A stretch of DNA of 12,810 bases from Thermoplasmatota archaeon (GTDB lineage Archaea; Thermoplasmatota; Penumbrarchaeia; Penumbrarchaeales; Penumbrarchaeaceae): assembly GCA_016929175.1 (NCBI GenBank), contig JAFGJI010000242.1, positions 1 through 12,810 on the forward strand, given 5' to 3'. Below the pieces are notes generated by a model. The model made no database searches. It was not told the DNA's origin and was given only the letters and a program-made list of their open reading frames with translations. A program made the position numbers and the translations under genes. Below, piece by piece: positions 5,895-12,681 of the stretch; position 1 is the stretch's first letter; each line of letters opens with the position of its first letter.

Positions 5895-7730
5895 ATGAAC
5901 GACAGTAAATGGTCCTATCATTTTGGATCGATCGACGGGTTCACCAGGAGCGGTGAGCTCAGGTATGGGGAACAGCGGTTCCGGCTCCCGGTAATACTGG
6001 ACCCATCGGACCCTGATGGGAGATACGGGATCATCCCCCATTCGTGGGAGTGGGAAGGCATCGGGATGGGTCTGATGGACATCGATCCTCCGGAGGAAGT
6101 GCCCGATATTCTGGAGAACGCACACCGGGAAGCTCTGATCGACCTCGATGCACGATCCCTCTCACCCATCGTTACCTCTTCGAAGACCGGTCTTTTCGGG
6201 GGTTATGACGGCAATATGGACCGTATCCCGGCATATGTCCTTCCCTACTTCCGAATGGTGATGAGTGACCCAAGGAAGGCCGCGAAGGCATTGACGACCT
6301 TGACCCTCGATGACCCTCTGCATATGCCGCTCTTCCTTCCGGGAGTCGCAGACAGCGGGAACCTGGAAACCCTCTTCTATCTGGGGATCGAAATATTCGA
6401 CACGCTCTCCGCAAGAAGAGATGGGATGATGGGACTCTACCATACCGACACAGGGCCCATCTCTTACGAAAGGCTCACCCGAACTGGAAGGATGCTCCTG
6501 TCCTGCGGGTGCTCCGGCTGTATGGAGCTTGCAGAAATGCCTTCCCCTGTAGAAGCACGGAAGCCTATCATCGCCCATAACGTGGAGCAGATGAGGAGAA
6601 GGATGGCGGTTGCGTGCCTTGCCCTTCAGGAAGGCCGCCTCAGGGAGCTTGTCATGGGCCGGCTGGCCGGGAACCCAGTCTGGATGTCAGCTATCAGATC
6701 CGTCGAGGGCAACGCCGATCCGAGGCTGCAGGCAATGACACCGTCGTTCAGGGCCGTGGATAGTGTGAAGATAACCTACCGGGACGACCTGAACGCCCCA
6801 GATCTCGCAGGATGGAGGCGGTCCATCCTCGGATCCTACAGGCCAATCGAAGGAAGAAGCGTTCTGCTCCTCCTCCCGTGCTCCCAAAAAAAACCCTATT
6901 CGACATCCAGGACCCATCAGAGGATCCGCGATGCTTTGAGGGGGGTGAAAGGATGGAGAATGGAGGTTCAGCAGGTTGTCATCACCTCCCCCCTGGGTGC
7001 CGTTCCCATGGAACTGGAGGACCTCTTCCCGGCATCCTACTACGATATCCCTGTAACAGGGGAGTGGTTCCCCGAGGAGCTTCAGATGACAAGAGAGATG
7101 GTGGAACATATCTTCCGGAGCGGATCCTACCAACACGTTGTTTGCTTTCACAAGGAAGGGGTGGAATTCTTCCCCGAAGGGCTCTCCGAACGCATCTTTC
7201 CCGGGGCGTCCTTTGTGAACATATACTCGATAGCGGATGAAAACGGTGATGACCCTTACGCGGCCCTCTCCCGGACCCTGAGGGACCTTGTTCTCCCGGC
7301 AAAGAGAGGCAATTATGAGGTCGAGGAGCTGCTCTCTCTTGTCAGGTTCTCCCTCGGTGTCGACCTTTCCCCTTTGAGCGGGATAGAGGTCAGATGGTCG
7401 AGGAGAGGAAGAGAGATCAGAGTGGGTAAAGATCCCCTGATGATCTTCGGGAAGGGGGGCCCTGTACCGACCTTGCTGGGAGGGCGGACCATCTGGGACC
7501 TGAAGGGGGAGCTGCAGGGGAAGAGGGTAATTATCGAGGATTTCGTACCCAAAGGTACCGTATTCTCACAGGGGATCACGGATACCATGGGAATGATAAG
7601 AAGCGGGGATATCGTTCTGGTCGGCACCGATGGTGAATACAGGGGAGTGGGGAGGGCCCTCGTCCCCGATGTGATGATGAAGAAAAAAATCCACGGGCCG
7701 GCCGTGAAGATGCTCCACGGGATCAGATAA
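5895..7730 (+). CDS. arcS: Archaeosine synthase ArcS (TgtA2-type)
   Basis: 611 residues, full length for ArcS. The enzyme acts on preQ0 at position 15 of tRNA, placed there by TgtA; in the pathway with the radical-SAM partner RaSEA it attaches lysine to preQ0 before conversion to archaeosine. Domains: a degenerate TGT-like N-terminal region with zinc site C204-x-C206-x2-C209 and H228; the ArcS core with the family motif PCSQKKPYSTSRTH (328-341); and a C-terminal PUA domain (about 542-611, with the characteristic GI..T..M..GD.VLV pattern) that binds tRNA. Start at ATG 5895, with GGGAGG at 5883-5888 six bases before it. Second gene of an operon with the 5445 protein. Its stop overlaps the convergent Toprim gene by 8 bases. 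TgtA and RaSEA are not in the window. A run of eight A (6886-6893) falls inside the core motif. Confidence 0.93.
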   Translation: MNDSKWSYHFGSIDGFTRSGELRYGEQRFRLPVILDPSDPDGRYGIIPHSWEWEGIGMGLMDIDPPEEVPDILENAHREALIDLDARSLSPIVTSSKTGLFGGYDGNMDRIPAYVLPYFRMVMSDPRKAAKALTTLTLDDPLHMPLFLPGVADSGNLETLFYLGIEIFDTLSARRDGMMGLYHTDTGPISYERLTRTGRMLLSCGCSGCMELAEMPSPVEARKPIIAHNVEQMRRRMAVACLALQEGRLRELVMGRLAGNPVWMSAIRSVEGNADPRLQAMTPSFRAVDSVKITYRDDLNAPDLAGWRRSILGSYRPIEGRSVLLLLPCSQKKPYSTSRTHQRIRDALRGVKGWRMEVQQVVITSPLGAVPMELEDLFPASYYDIPVTGEWFPEELQMTREMVEHIFRSGSYQHVVCFHKEGVEFFPEGLSERIFPGASFVNIYSIADENGDDPYAALSRTLRDLVLPAKRGNYEVEELLSLVRFSLGVDLSPLSGIEVRWSRRGREIRVGKDPLMIFGKGGPVPTLLGGRTIWDLKGELQGKRVIIEDFVPKGTVFSQGITDTMGMIRSGDIVLVGTDGEYRGVGRALVPDVMMKKKIHGPAVKMLHGIR

Positions 7731-8145
7731 GAGACCGCCTGTAAAGCGAATCCAGTGATTCCACATCCCTGATCCATTTCCTTGTGAGCCTCGAGAGCTC
7801 CCTCCTTTGACCGATGTCGCAAGGCATATCAAGGTCGCGGCAGGATTCTTCCAGCCGTGAGGCAAGGCGCCCTCCGGTCCTGTCCCAGTCCGTCATTATC
7901 AATATCCTGTTGAAGGGACCGGTCTCCTCGAAAGGTCTCCTCCCTCTTTTAAGATTTTCAAGGAAGGAGAGGACAGACATGCCCTTGTTCAGATGTACTA
8001 TCCTGAGCTTCACCCCGATATTGACGAGAGCCTGCCTATCCCTTACCCCCTCAACTACGATAACGTCATCGTTGTACTCCTCGTTGAGCCTCTCTACCCA
8101 TTCGGAAATGCTCTCGAGCACTTCCTCGATGGACCTCGGAAGCAT
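7723..8145 (-). CDS. Small Toprim-domain protein
   Basis: 140 residues from the ATG at 8145. The frame also offers TTG at 8151, two codons earlier, and neither start has a strong SD. The Toprim fold is shown by DVIVVEGVRDRQAL, containing the conserved catalytic Glu, and by ILIMTDWDRTG, the DxD metal-binding motif, about 54 residues later. Hydrophobic strands between them fit the fold. Toprim domains occur in topoisomerases, DnaG primases, RNase M5 and OLD nucleases. A stand-alone domain of this size is common in archaea and is related to the RNase M5/small primase-like group. The substrate is unknown, though nucleic-acid phosphotransfer or cleavage is likely. Its 3' end overlaps arcS by 8 bases in convergent orientation. 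Upstream it shares a 120-base promoter region with the divergent KaiC-like gene. Confidence 0.85.
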   Translation of the reverse strand: MLPRSIEEVLESISEWVERLNEEYNDDVIVVEGVRDRQALVNIGVKLRIVHLNKGMSVLSFLENLKRGRRPFEETGPFNRILIMTDWDRTGGRLASRLEESCRDLDMPCDIGQRRELSRLTRKWIRDVESLDSLYRRSLI

Positions 8146-8188
8146 GTCCAAGTATTCCCTGGATGATATTGAAAACTTGTCCTGAAAG

Positions 8189-8200
8189 CTTAAAAAGATA
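8189..8200. promoter_or_regulatory. AT-rich core of the divergent Toprim/KaiC-like promoter region
   Basis: CTTAAAAAGATA here, with GAAAGTAATATA at 8209-8220, lies between the two divergent genes. Read on the minus strand, CTTTTTAAG sits about 49 bases before the Toprim ATG, predicting a leader of about 20 bases. On the plus strand 8209-8220 is the better TATA candidate for the 8265 gene. Which element serves which gene is not certain. Confidence 0.4.
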
Positions 8201-8264
8201 TTGTACCCGAAAGTAATATAACAATGTTACACGATGGATTGGACATCATATCCTCAGGGTGTAA

Positions 8265-8969
8265 ATGATGTTAAGGAACAGCATCGATGGAATGGATAAC
8301 ATATTCCACAATGACATCCACAAGAATGCCACTATCATCGTATTCGGACCGCCGGGCTCCCTGAAGTCAGGAATGGTATTCTCGATAATGTCGAAGTATC
8401 TCAAGAGTTCGGGGGAGTTCGGAATGTACCTCACCATTGAGGAGAACACCATCTCCCACCTTCGTAACATGGATTCTCTCGGGATAACGGTCCCGGAGAA
8501 CCTTCTGATATCCGATTACAGCGATATTAGAAGCAGGTTCGAGAAGAATGACACTGCAGACCACCCGGACTTCCTCGAGATGGTCGATGGGGTGATCAAG
8601 TTCTTCAAGGATAAGGAGGGCGACAATTTCACGACCTTCGGACTGGATTCCCTTGGAGGCCTCTATTCATTGATGGATACTTCCGATCTCAGGGTCAAGA
8701 TGTTCCACTTCTTCAAGAAGCTCAGGGAATACAACCTGACCTCCTTCATCATAATGGAAACCCCCAGGTTCTCCAACATCATTGAGGGGCAGGGTGCAGA
8801 AATGTTCCTGGCAGACGGCATCATCGAGATGGGTCCGATCGAGCATCAGCATGATATTCATATGTACATGCAGGTCATCAAGATGAGATCCTGCCATCAT
8901 TCCAGGAAGAAACATCTGATAGACATAGGTGAGAACGGTATATCCATCCTCAGTCCCGTCGTCAATTAG
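8265..8969 (+). CDS. KaiC-like RecA-superfamily ATPase, single domain
   Basis: 234 residues with the KaiC/GvpD-like core. The N-terminal lead-in SIDGMDNIF precedes the P-loop at 28-35, GPPGSLKS. The catalytic Glu pair follows strand 2 in LTIEEN (E59, E60). Walker B is FGLDS (D128, S129). C-terminal strands follow (SFIIMETPR; GIIEMGPI). The P-loop has Leu where the canonical GxxxxGK[S/T] has Gly, a variation that may change ATP turnover. Archaea encode many such one-domain KaiC paralogues, often in signalling or surface-structure control; no partner is visible here. Start is ATG 8265 (an adjacent ATG at 8268 is possible). The end of a 14-codon upstream frame overlaps it as ATGA. Monocistronic as far as can be seen. 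Confidence 0.87.
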   Translation: MMLRNSIDGMDNIFHNDIHKNATIIVFGPPGSLKSGMVFSIMSKYLKSSGEFGMYLTIEENTISHLRNMDSLGITVPENLLISDYSDIRSRFEKNDTADHPDFLEMVDGVIKFFKDKEGDNFTTFGLDSLGGLYSLMDTSDLRVKMFHFFKKLREYNLTSFIIMETPRFSNIIEGQGAEMFLADGIIEMGPIEHQHDIHMYMQVIKMRSCHHSRKKHLIDIGENGISILSPVVN

Positions 8970-9021
8970 GGTTCCTTGGGATCGGAAAGCGGTGCAGCCC
9001 TTTTCAAGCTGAACCTATACT

Positions 9022-9035
9022 GAAGGGCACCCTTC
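9022..9035 (+). terminator. Short hairpin downstream of the KaiC-like gene
   Basis: GAAGGG-CA-CCCTTC is a perfect inverted repeat (in RNA probably 5 bp with a 4-base loop), about 53 bases after the stop. No clear T-run follows, so its role as a terminator is weak. Confidence 0.25.
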
Positions 9036-9068
9036 GAGCAGGCTCATGTGTTCGATCAACGCCGATAG

Positions 9069-9076
9069 TATATAAA
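9069..9076 (+). promoter_or_regulatory. TATA box (distal) for the 55-aa protein gene, inside an inverted repeat
   Basis: TATATAAA, a near-consensus archaeal TATA box, 86 to 79 bases before the ATG at 9155. It is flanked by CCGATA (9062-9067) and TATCGG (9085-9090), a 6-bp inverted repeat placed where a repressor could block TBP/TFB binding. Confidence 0.5.
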
Positions 9077-9099
9077 CCTCCCAATATCGGGCAAACAAG

Positions 9100-9107
9100 T
9101 TTTAATA
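9100..9107 (+). promoter_or_regulatory. TATA-like element (proximal) for the 55-aa protein gene
   Basis: TTTTAATA is centred about 52 bases before the ATG at 9155, predicting a leader of about 25 bases that would include the GGAGG site. This spacing fits the SD-led start better than the distal box does. Confidence 0.45.
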
Positions 9108-9142
9108 GGGAATTTCCGTTTATGGGCTGTCCACAATCCATT

Positions 9143-9147
9143 GGAGG
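9143..9147 (+). promoter_or_regulatory. Shine-Dalgarno site deciding the start of the 55-aa gene
   Basis: GGAGG with 7 bases to the ATG at 9155. The in-frame ATG at 9122 would place this site inside the coding sequence, so the shorter protein is preferred. Confidence 0.7.
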
Positions 9148-9154
9148 TTTAGGG

Positions 9155-9322
9155 ATGAAAGAGATAGAGTTCTACGACGTCAAGGCAAAGAACAAGTTTA
9201 AGACCGCGAAATACGACATCAGGGAGAAAAAGGGCAGATTCTTCGCTGTAGCCAAATCTCCAGCGGGTCCCCACGAGTGCTGGAGGATCCTCTCAGAGAA
9301 GCAGGCAAAGGAATTGAAGTAG
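9155..9322 (+). CDS. Small basic protein, 55 aa
   Basis: Not assigned to a named family. The sequence is Lys-rich and strongly basic, with a strand-rich pattern (IEFYDVKAKNKFKTAKYDI; RFFAVAKS), a central Pro-Ala-Gly-Pro turn, one Cys and one Trp (HECWRIL), and a helical Lys-rich C-terminus. No signal or TM segment. Size, charge and predicted beta content would suit a small nucleic-acid or ribosome-associated protein, but this is inference. Start fixed by GGAGG 7 bases upstream. The gene appears monocistronic, with well-formed TATA elements in front, a 22-base hairpin region about 24 bases after the stop, and a T-run at 9473-9478. The elaborate upstream region suggests strong or regulated expression. 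Confidence 0.75.
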   Translation: MKEIEFYDVKAKNKFKTAKYDIREKKGRFFAVAKSPAGPHECWRILSEKQAKELK

Positions 9323-9345
9323 AAGAACTTCCCGCATGATATTCT

Positions 9346-9367
9346 GCACCCGGAAAATTCCGGGTGC
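9346..9367 (+). terminator. Strong hairpin after the 55-aa gene
   Basis: GCACCCGG (9346-9353) pairs with CCGGGTGC (9360-9367) around the loop AAAATT. The eight pairs are perfect and GC-rich. No T-run follows at once; the next is TTTTTT at 9473-9478. It may be an RNA 3'-end stabiliser, a terminator or, being palindromic in DNA, a protein-binding site. The rest of the gap 9368-9536 is AT-rich and shows no supported gene. Confidence 0.4.
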
Positions 9368-9536
9368 GGTTATCAATATTCTACCTTCGAGCAGGACCTG
9401 CGCCATTCAAAGGATATGAGTTATCACCGGACCTTTATGCAGTTTCTCAGGTCTATGGAACTTCGGTATACATTTTTTCATCATTATTGTATTCCCTGTG
9501 AGTTCTTGGAGAATGTGAGATATCCCGAATCAGCAG

Positions 9537-9545
9537 TTATAAATA
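9537..9545 (+). promoter_or_regulatory. TATA box of the polysaccharide ABC exporter operon
   Basis: TTATAAATA is centred about 32 bases before the ATG at 9573. Usual spacing puts transcription initiation near 9567, so the mRNA would have a leader of only 5-11 bases. Confidence 0.6.
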
Positions 9546-9572
9546 GAGACAACCAAATCATAATCGAGGAAA

Positions 9573-10328
9573 ATGAGCATGGGGCGTATCCTTGGAACCA
9601 GCTACTCACTGGGGGTGGCTCATTTCAAGCTGAGGAACGAGGGCAGTTACCTCGGGATACTGTGGTACCTTCTCAACCCCATACTGATGTTCATCCTTCT
9701 GTTGACGATCTTCTCCGAAAGGCTCGGCAACGAAATCGACAACTATCCTCTGTACCTTTTGCTGGGTATAATCATGTTCAATTTCTTCCAGGCGGTCACC
9801 GCGGAATCCACCAAGGTGATCCGCAGGGATAGAGGCGTCATCCGGTCCATCAAGTTCCCCCTGGAATCCCTGATCGGGTCCATAGTCCTGGTGGCCGTTT
9901 TCTCGCATTTCTTCGAGACATTGATACTGGTCCTCTTTCTCCTGATCTTCAAACTTCCTCTCCTTGGACTTCTGGCATACCCCCTCGTACTGCTGGTATT
10001 CAGCATTTTCCTGCTTGGTATATCTTTGATATTATCATCCATAGCCGTTTATTTCGTCGATCTTGACAATATATGGTCATTTGCCACGAAGTTATTATGG
10101 CTGGCGACCCCGATATTCTATTCCATCGAGAGCGGTGAAGCCCTCTACCTGCTGAACCTCGTGAACCCTTTGTATTATTTCATCACCCTTTCAAGGCACA
10201 TAGTTGTTTATCATGATCTTCCCCCGCTCTGGATGGTTCTGGTCACGATACTCTTCACGGAGATCTCGATAACTGCCGGGATGTGGATGTTCAAGAAAAG
10301 CAGTAAGAAGTTCGCAGAGATGGTATGA
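9573..10328 (+). CDS. ABC-2 type polysaccharide export permease (Wzm/TagG-like)
   Basis: 251 residues, the usual length for this family. The N-terminal amphipathic segment FKLRNEGSYLGILWYLLNPILMF is the hallmark of Wzm/TagG/KpsM-type permeases (R..GS.LG..W....P). About six TM helices follow, with the IFSERLGN...YPLYLLLGIIMFNFF region and a Pro-rich segment near the end (LATPIFYSIES; LNLVNPLYYFI), both typical. It should form the membrane channel that exports an undecaprenyl- or dolichyl-linked glycan with the ATPase encoded next. ATG 9573 is used; ATG 9579, two codons later, has better spacing from GAGG (9566-9569) and is a real alternative. First gene of a two-gene operon, overlapping the ATPase start by 4 bases. 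Confidence 0.9.
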   Translation: MSMGRILGTSYSLGVAHFKLRNEGSYLGILWYLLNPILMFILLLTIFSERLGNEIDNYPLYLLLGIIMFNFFQAVTAESTKVIRRDRGVIRSIKFPLESLIGSIVLVAVFSHFFETLILVLFLLIFKLPLLGLLAYPLVLLVFSIFLLGISLILSSIAVYFVDLDNIWSFATKLLWLATPIFYSIESGEALYLLNLVNPLYYFITLSRHIVVYHDLPPLWMVLVTILFTEISITAGMWMFKKSSKKFAEMV

Positions 10329-11059
10329 TGCACAGGTTAAAGGTCAATGACGTCACGAAGATATTCAAGATCGGGTCCCACGTGAACCAGGGGGTCCTTT
10401 CCAGGACATTGTCCCTTGTATCGGGAAGGGAGCGAAGGAAGAAGATAACGGTGCTCAGGGGCGTTTCCTTCAATGTCGATGCCGGGGAATGTGTCGGATT
10501 GATAGGTTCCAATGGTGCCGGAAAGAGCACACTGATGCGAATATTGACGGACATATATCCGAAAACCAGCGGCAGGATCAAGGCCCGCGGGAATGTCGTT
10601 CCTCTCATAGGGTTGGGGAACGGTTTTCTCATAAGACTTACCATGAGGGACAACATCTACCTTATGGGATCCTTGTTCAACATGAGCCGAAAGACCATCA
10701 AGGAAGATTTTCGATCCATCGTGGAATTTGCTGAACTGGAGGACTACGTGGATACGAAGTTGTTCCAATTCTCCGAAGGCATGAAACAGAGGCTTGCCTT
10801 TTCAATTGCAGTCCATTCCAGCCCGGACATCCTTCTTCTGGACGAGGTGTTCGAGGTCGGGGACAACAGGTTCCGGAAGAAGAGCTCCGCCAAGATCAAG
10901 GAGATGGTCGAGAGAGGGGTCTCGGTGATACTCATCAGTCATGAACTGTGGATGATCGAAAAACACTGCGAAAGGACCATATGGCTTCAGGATGGAAGGG
11001 TCCACAGGGACGGCATTACGAAGGATGTCGTGAAGGAGTACAGAATGGCGAACTCATAG
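10325..11059 (+). CDS. ABC transporter ATPase for polysaccharide export (Wzt/TagH-like)
   Basis: 244 residues. Walker A GSNGAGKST (61-69). The family-specific GLGNGF segment (96-101) followed by LTMRDN replaces a classical Q-loop as in Wzt/TagH proteins. Signature FSEGMKQR (149-156). Walker B DILLLDEVFEVGD (168-180). Switch His in ISHE (H206). The insertion at about residues 20-40, before the first core strand, is characteristic of this subfamily. The protein stops right after the nucleotide-binding domain, with no C-terminal carbohydrate-recognition domain of the kind some Wzt proteins use to select capped O-chains, so export is probably not gated by a terminal sugar cap. Starts inside the permease stop region (ATGATG at 10325), indicating translational coupling. 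It energises export of the surface glycan. Confidence 0.93.
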   Translation: MMHRLKVNDVTKIFKIGSHVNQGVLSRTLSLVSGRERRKKITVLRGVSFNVDAGECVGLIGSNGAGKSTLMRILTDIYPKTSGRIKARGNVVPLIGLGNGFLIRLTMRDNIYLMGSLFNMSRKTIKEDFRSIVEFAELEDYVDTKLFQFSEGMKQRLAFSIAVHSSPDILLLDEVFEVGDNRFRKKSSAKIKEMVERGVSVILISHELWMIEKHCERTIWLQDGRVHRDGITKDVVKEYRMANS

Positions 11060-11081
11060 GTCTGTACTTCCCGATGATGAA

Positions 11082-11096
11082 AGGTCACAAAGACCT
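11082..11096. terminator. Small hairpin between convergent exporter and flippase genes
   Basis: AGGTC-ACAAA-GACCT sits in the 38-base gap between two convergent stops. Read either way it forms a 5-bp stem; on the minus strand TTTC follows. Possibly a shared terminator, but the stem is short. Confidence 0.3.
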
Positions 11097-11097
11097 G

Positions 11098-12588
11098 TCA
11101 TCCATCTTTGTTGACGAGGTTTTTCAATATGAACCTCACGGTATCGACCTCGAACACCTTTAAAAGGAACAAAATTCCAAAGTATACGAACATCAGCAAA
11201 GGCAGCAATATGTAGACCGGGAGGAAGCTCACCAGGAGGTGCTTTAGGATAAGAAGCAAAAGGAACATCAGGATGTAGACAACGCTGAGACCTCCAACCT
11301 TCGATCCAAAATACCGCCTGGCATGATAATAGAAAAGGGCTGCCACCGTCATTTCGGTGATCGCGGTGGCGGCCGCTGCTCCAACCTCTGAAAAGAACGG
11401 GATAAGGCATAGGTTCAGGATGATGTTGGCAAAGGCCCCGAAAAGGATCATCAGAGAATAGAGCTTGAATTTTCCATGTGACATGAGGATCTGGCCGCCG
11501 AAAAGATAACCGAAACCGATAAGCGGTACGGTTAACAGGAGTATTCTGAAACTGTACATGGAACGGGAATATTCGCCCCCGAGGACAATGGATATTATCT
11601 CCTTTGAGAAAATGAAACCGAACACGAACAGGGTGAAACCGACAAAGAGGATCGTCCTCATGGACCGAACCTGATATCTCATGGCAACTCTTCTATCGAC
11701 ATTCAGGTAGCTGCTTATCAACGGGAAGAAGACGGAGTTGATGATCGTCAGAACCGATACGGCACCGAGTACTATCTGATAACCTCCATTGTATATCCCG
11801 ACGATCAGATCGCCTTCAAGGAGAGAGAGCATGAAAGTGTCGCTCTTCGAGTATATCGTGATGGATGCGACCGAAACGCACAGGGGCAATGCCATTCTGA
11901 CATGACGCATCAGGTTCTCTCGCCTTGATCGTATCCGGATCTTTTCCCTCAACCATCCGAGGTAGAGAAGCTCAATAATTATCACCAGGAAGTTCGACAG
12001 TGCAATGATCATCGCATAGACGAGCAGGTCGGAAGCGGAGTGGACGAAAAGGAATATTGCCGCCACCTTGACAAGGTTCGAGGATATCGTTCCCAACGCA
12101 TATCCTCTCAACCTCTGGAGACCCAGAAAGACCCACTGAAGGTCAAGTGCATTGAACACCAGTAAAAGAGCGAAGATCATCAATACGGCCTTCTTCTCCC
12201 CGGGGAATGGAAGGAGAAGGACCATGGGGGCATAGATCGCAAGGGAGATCATCATCAGAAGCATTTTCAGCGTGAATATCTCATTGATAAAACTCCTCAT
12301 CCTATCTTTACTGGTCCTTTTCAGGATCGCGATCTCCCTGACGGAATAGACGTTCAGACCGAAATCGATCAGGATCAGAAAGAAGGCAGCAAAAGCAAGT
12401 CCGAAGTTGACGACGCCGAAACCGGCAGCCCCTATCACCCTTACAACGTAAGGAAATGTGATGAAGGGAATGGCCTTGTTGACCAGGTCTGCCAGGCCCA
12501 GCGAGAACAGGTTATGAACAATGGACCTGTCCGACCTATCCCCCTTGGAGGTCCCTTCTTTCATCGAGTACATCTCCTGATTTTTCAT
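11098..12588 (-). CDS. Polysaccharide flippase, Wzx/RfbX type (MOP superfamily)
   Basis: 496 residues, typical length. After a polar N-terminus of ~22 residues comes the family-defining block: IVHNLFSLGLADLVNK, then IPFITFPYVVRVIGAAGFG and DFGLNVYSVREIA. About 12-14 hydrophobic helices are spread over the whole length, with basic cytosolic loops (WLREKIRIRSRREN; RRVAMRYQVRSMR). Wzx proteins flip lipid-linked oligosaccharide repeat units across the membrane; in archaea they serve N-glycan or surface polysaccharide assembly. ATG 12588 is used, with AGGA about 9 bases upstream; ATGs at codons 6 and 9 are alternatives. It converges on the ABC exporter operon and may be the last gene of a minus-strand surface-glycan cluster that continues past the window. 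No polymerase or glycosyltransferase is in view. It looks more AT-rich than the genes before 8000, judged by eye. Confidence 0.92.
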   Translation of the reverse strand: MKNQEMYSMKEGTSKGDRSDRSIVHNLFSLGLADLVNKAIPFITFPYVVRVIGAAGFGVVNFGLAFAAFFLILIDFGLNVYSVREIAILKRTSKDRMRSFINEIFTLKMLLMMISLAIYAPMVLLLPFPGEKKAVLMIFALLLVFNALDLQWVFLGLQRLRGYALGTISSNLVKVAAIFLFVHSASDLLVYAMIIALSNFLVIIIELLYLGWLREKIRIRSRRENLMRHVRMALPLCVSVASITIYSKSDTFMLSLLEGDLIVGIYNGGYQIVLGAVSVLTIINSVFFPLISSYLNVDRRVAMRYQVRSMRTILFVGFTLFVFGFIFSKEIISIVLGGEYSRSMYSFRILLLTVPLIGFGYLFGGQILMSHGKFKLYSLMILFGAFANIILNLCLIPFFSEVGAAAATAITEMTVAALFYYHARRYFGSKVGGLSVVYILMFLLLLILKHLLVSFLPVYILLPLLMFVYFGILFLLKVFEVDTVRFILKNLVNKDG

Positions 12589-12664
12589 CCATACTTCCTT
12601 GTATCGATCCCTTCTTTTTCTCTGCCTGCCTTCATAAACGCAGAGGTCTCTCGGACCGGACCTT

Positions 12665-12681
12665 CATGATCCCCGATCATG
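12665..12681. repeat. Palindrome in the upstream region of the flippase gene
   Basis: CATGATC-CCC-GATCATG is a perfect 7-bp inverted repeat 77 bases before the flippase ATG. It could be an operator half-site pair or a small RNA hairpin in the leader. The rest of 12589-12810 shows AT-rich promoter-like stretches (for example ATTAATTA at about 12745, TTTATA at 12793-12798) but no supported gene. Confidence 0.3.

Noticed and set aside
6687..7302. Minus- and plus-strand frames within arcS
   Set aside because: All overlap the conserved ArcS core in other frames; no start signals.
7313..7822. Minus-strand frame of 169 codons across the arcS 3' end
   Set aside because: Antisense to the PUA domain of ArcS and overlapping the real Toprim gene in another frame; no motif.
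2897..8219. Repeated 11-mer GAAAGTAATAT (2897, 8209) as a shared regulon motif
   Set aside because: Pairs of identical 11-mers are expected by chance in a window this size; kept only as a likely BRE/TATA sequence.
9416..9832. 138-codon open frame before and into the permease
   Set aside because: No SD, no recognisable domain, and the second half is a frame shadow of the permease N-terminus.
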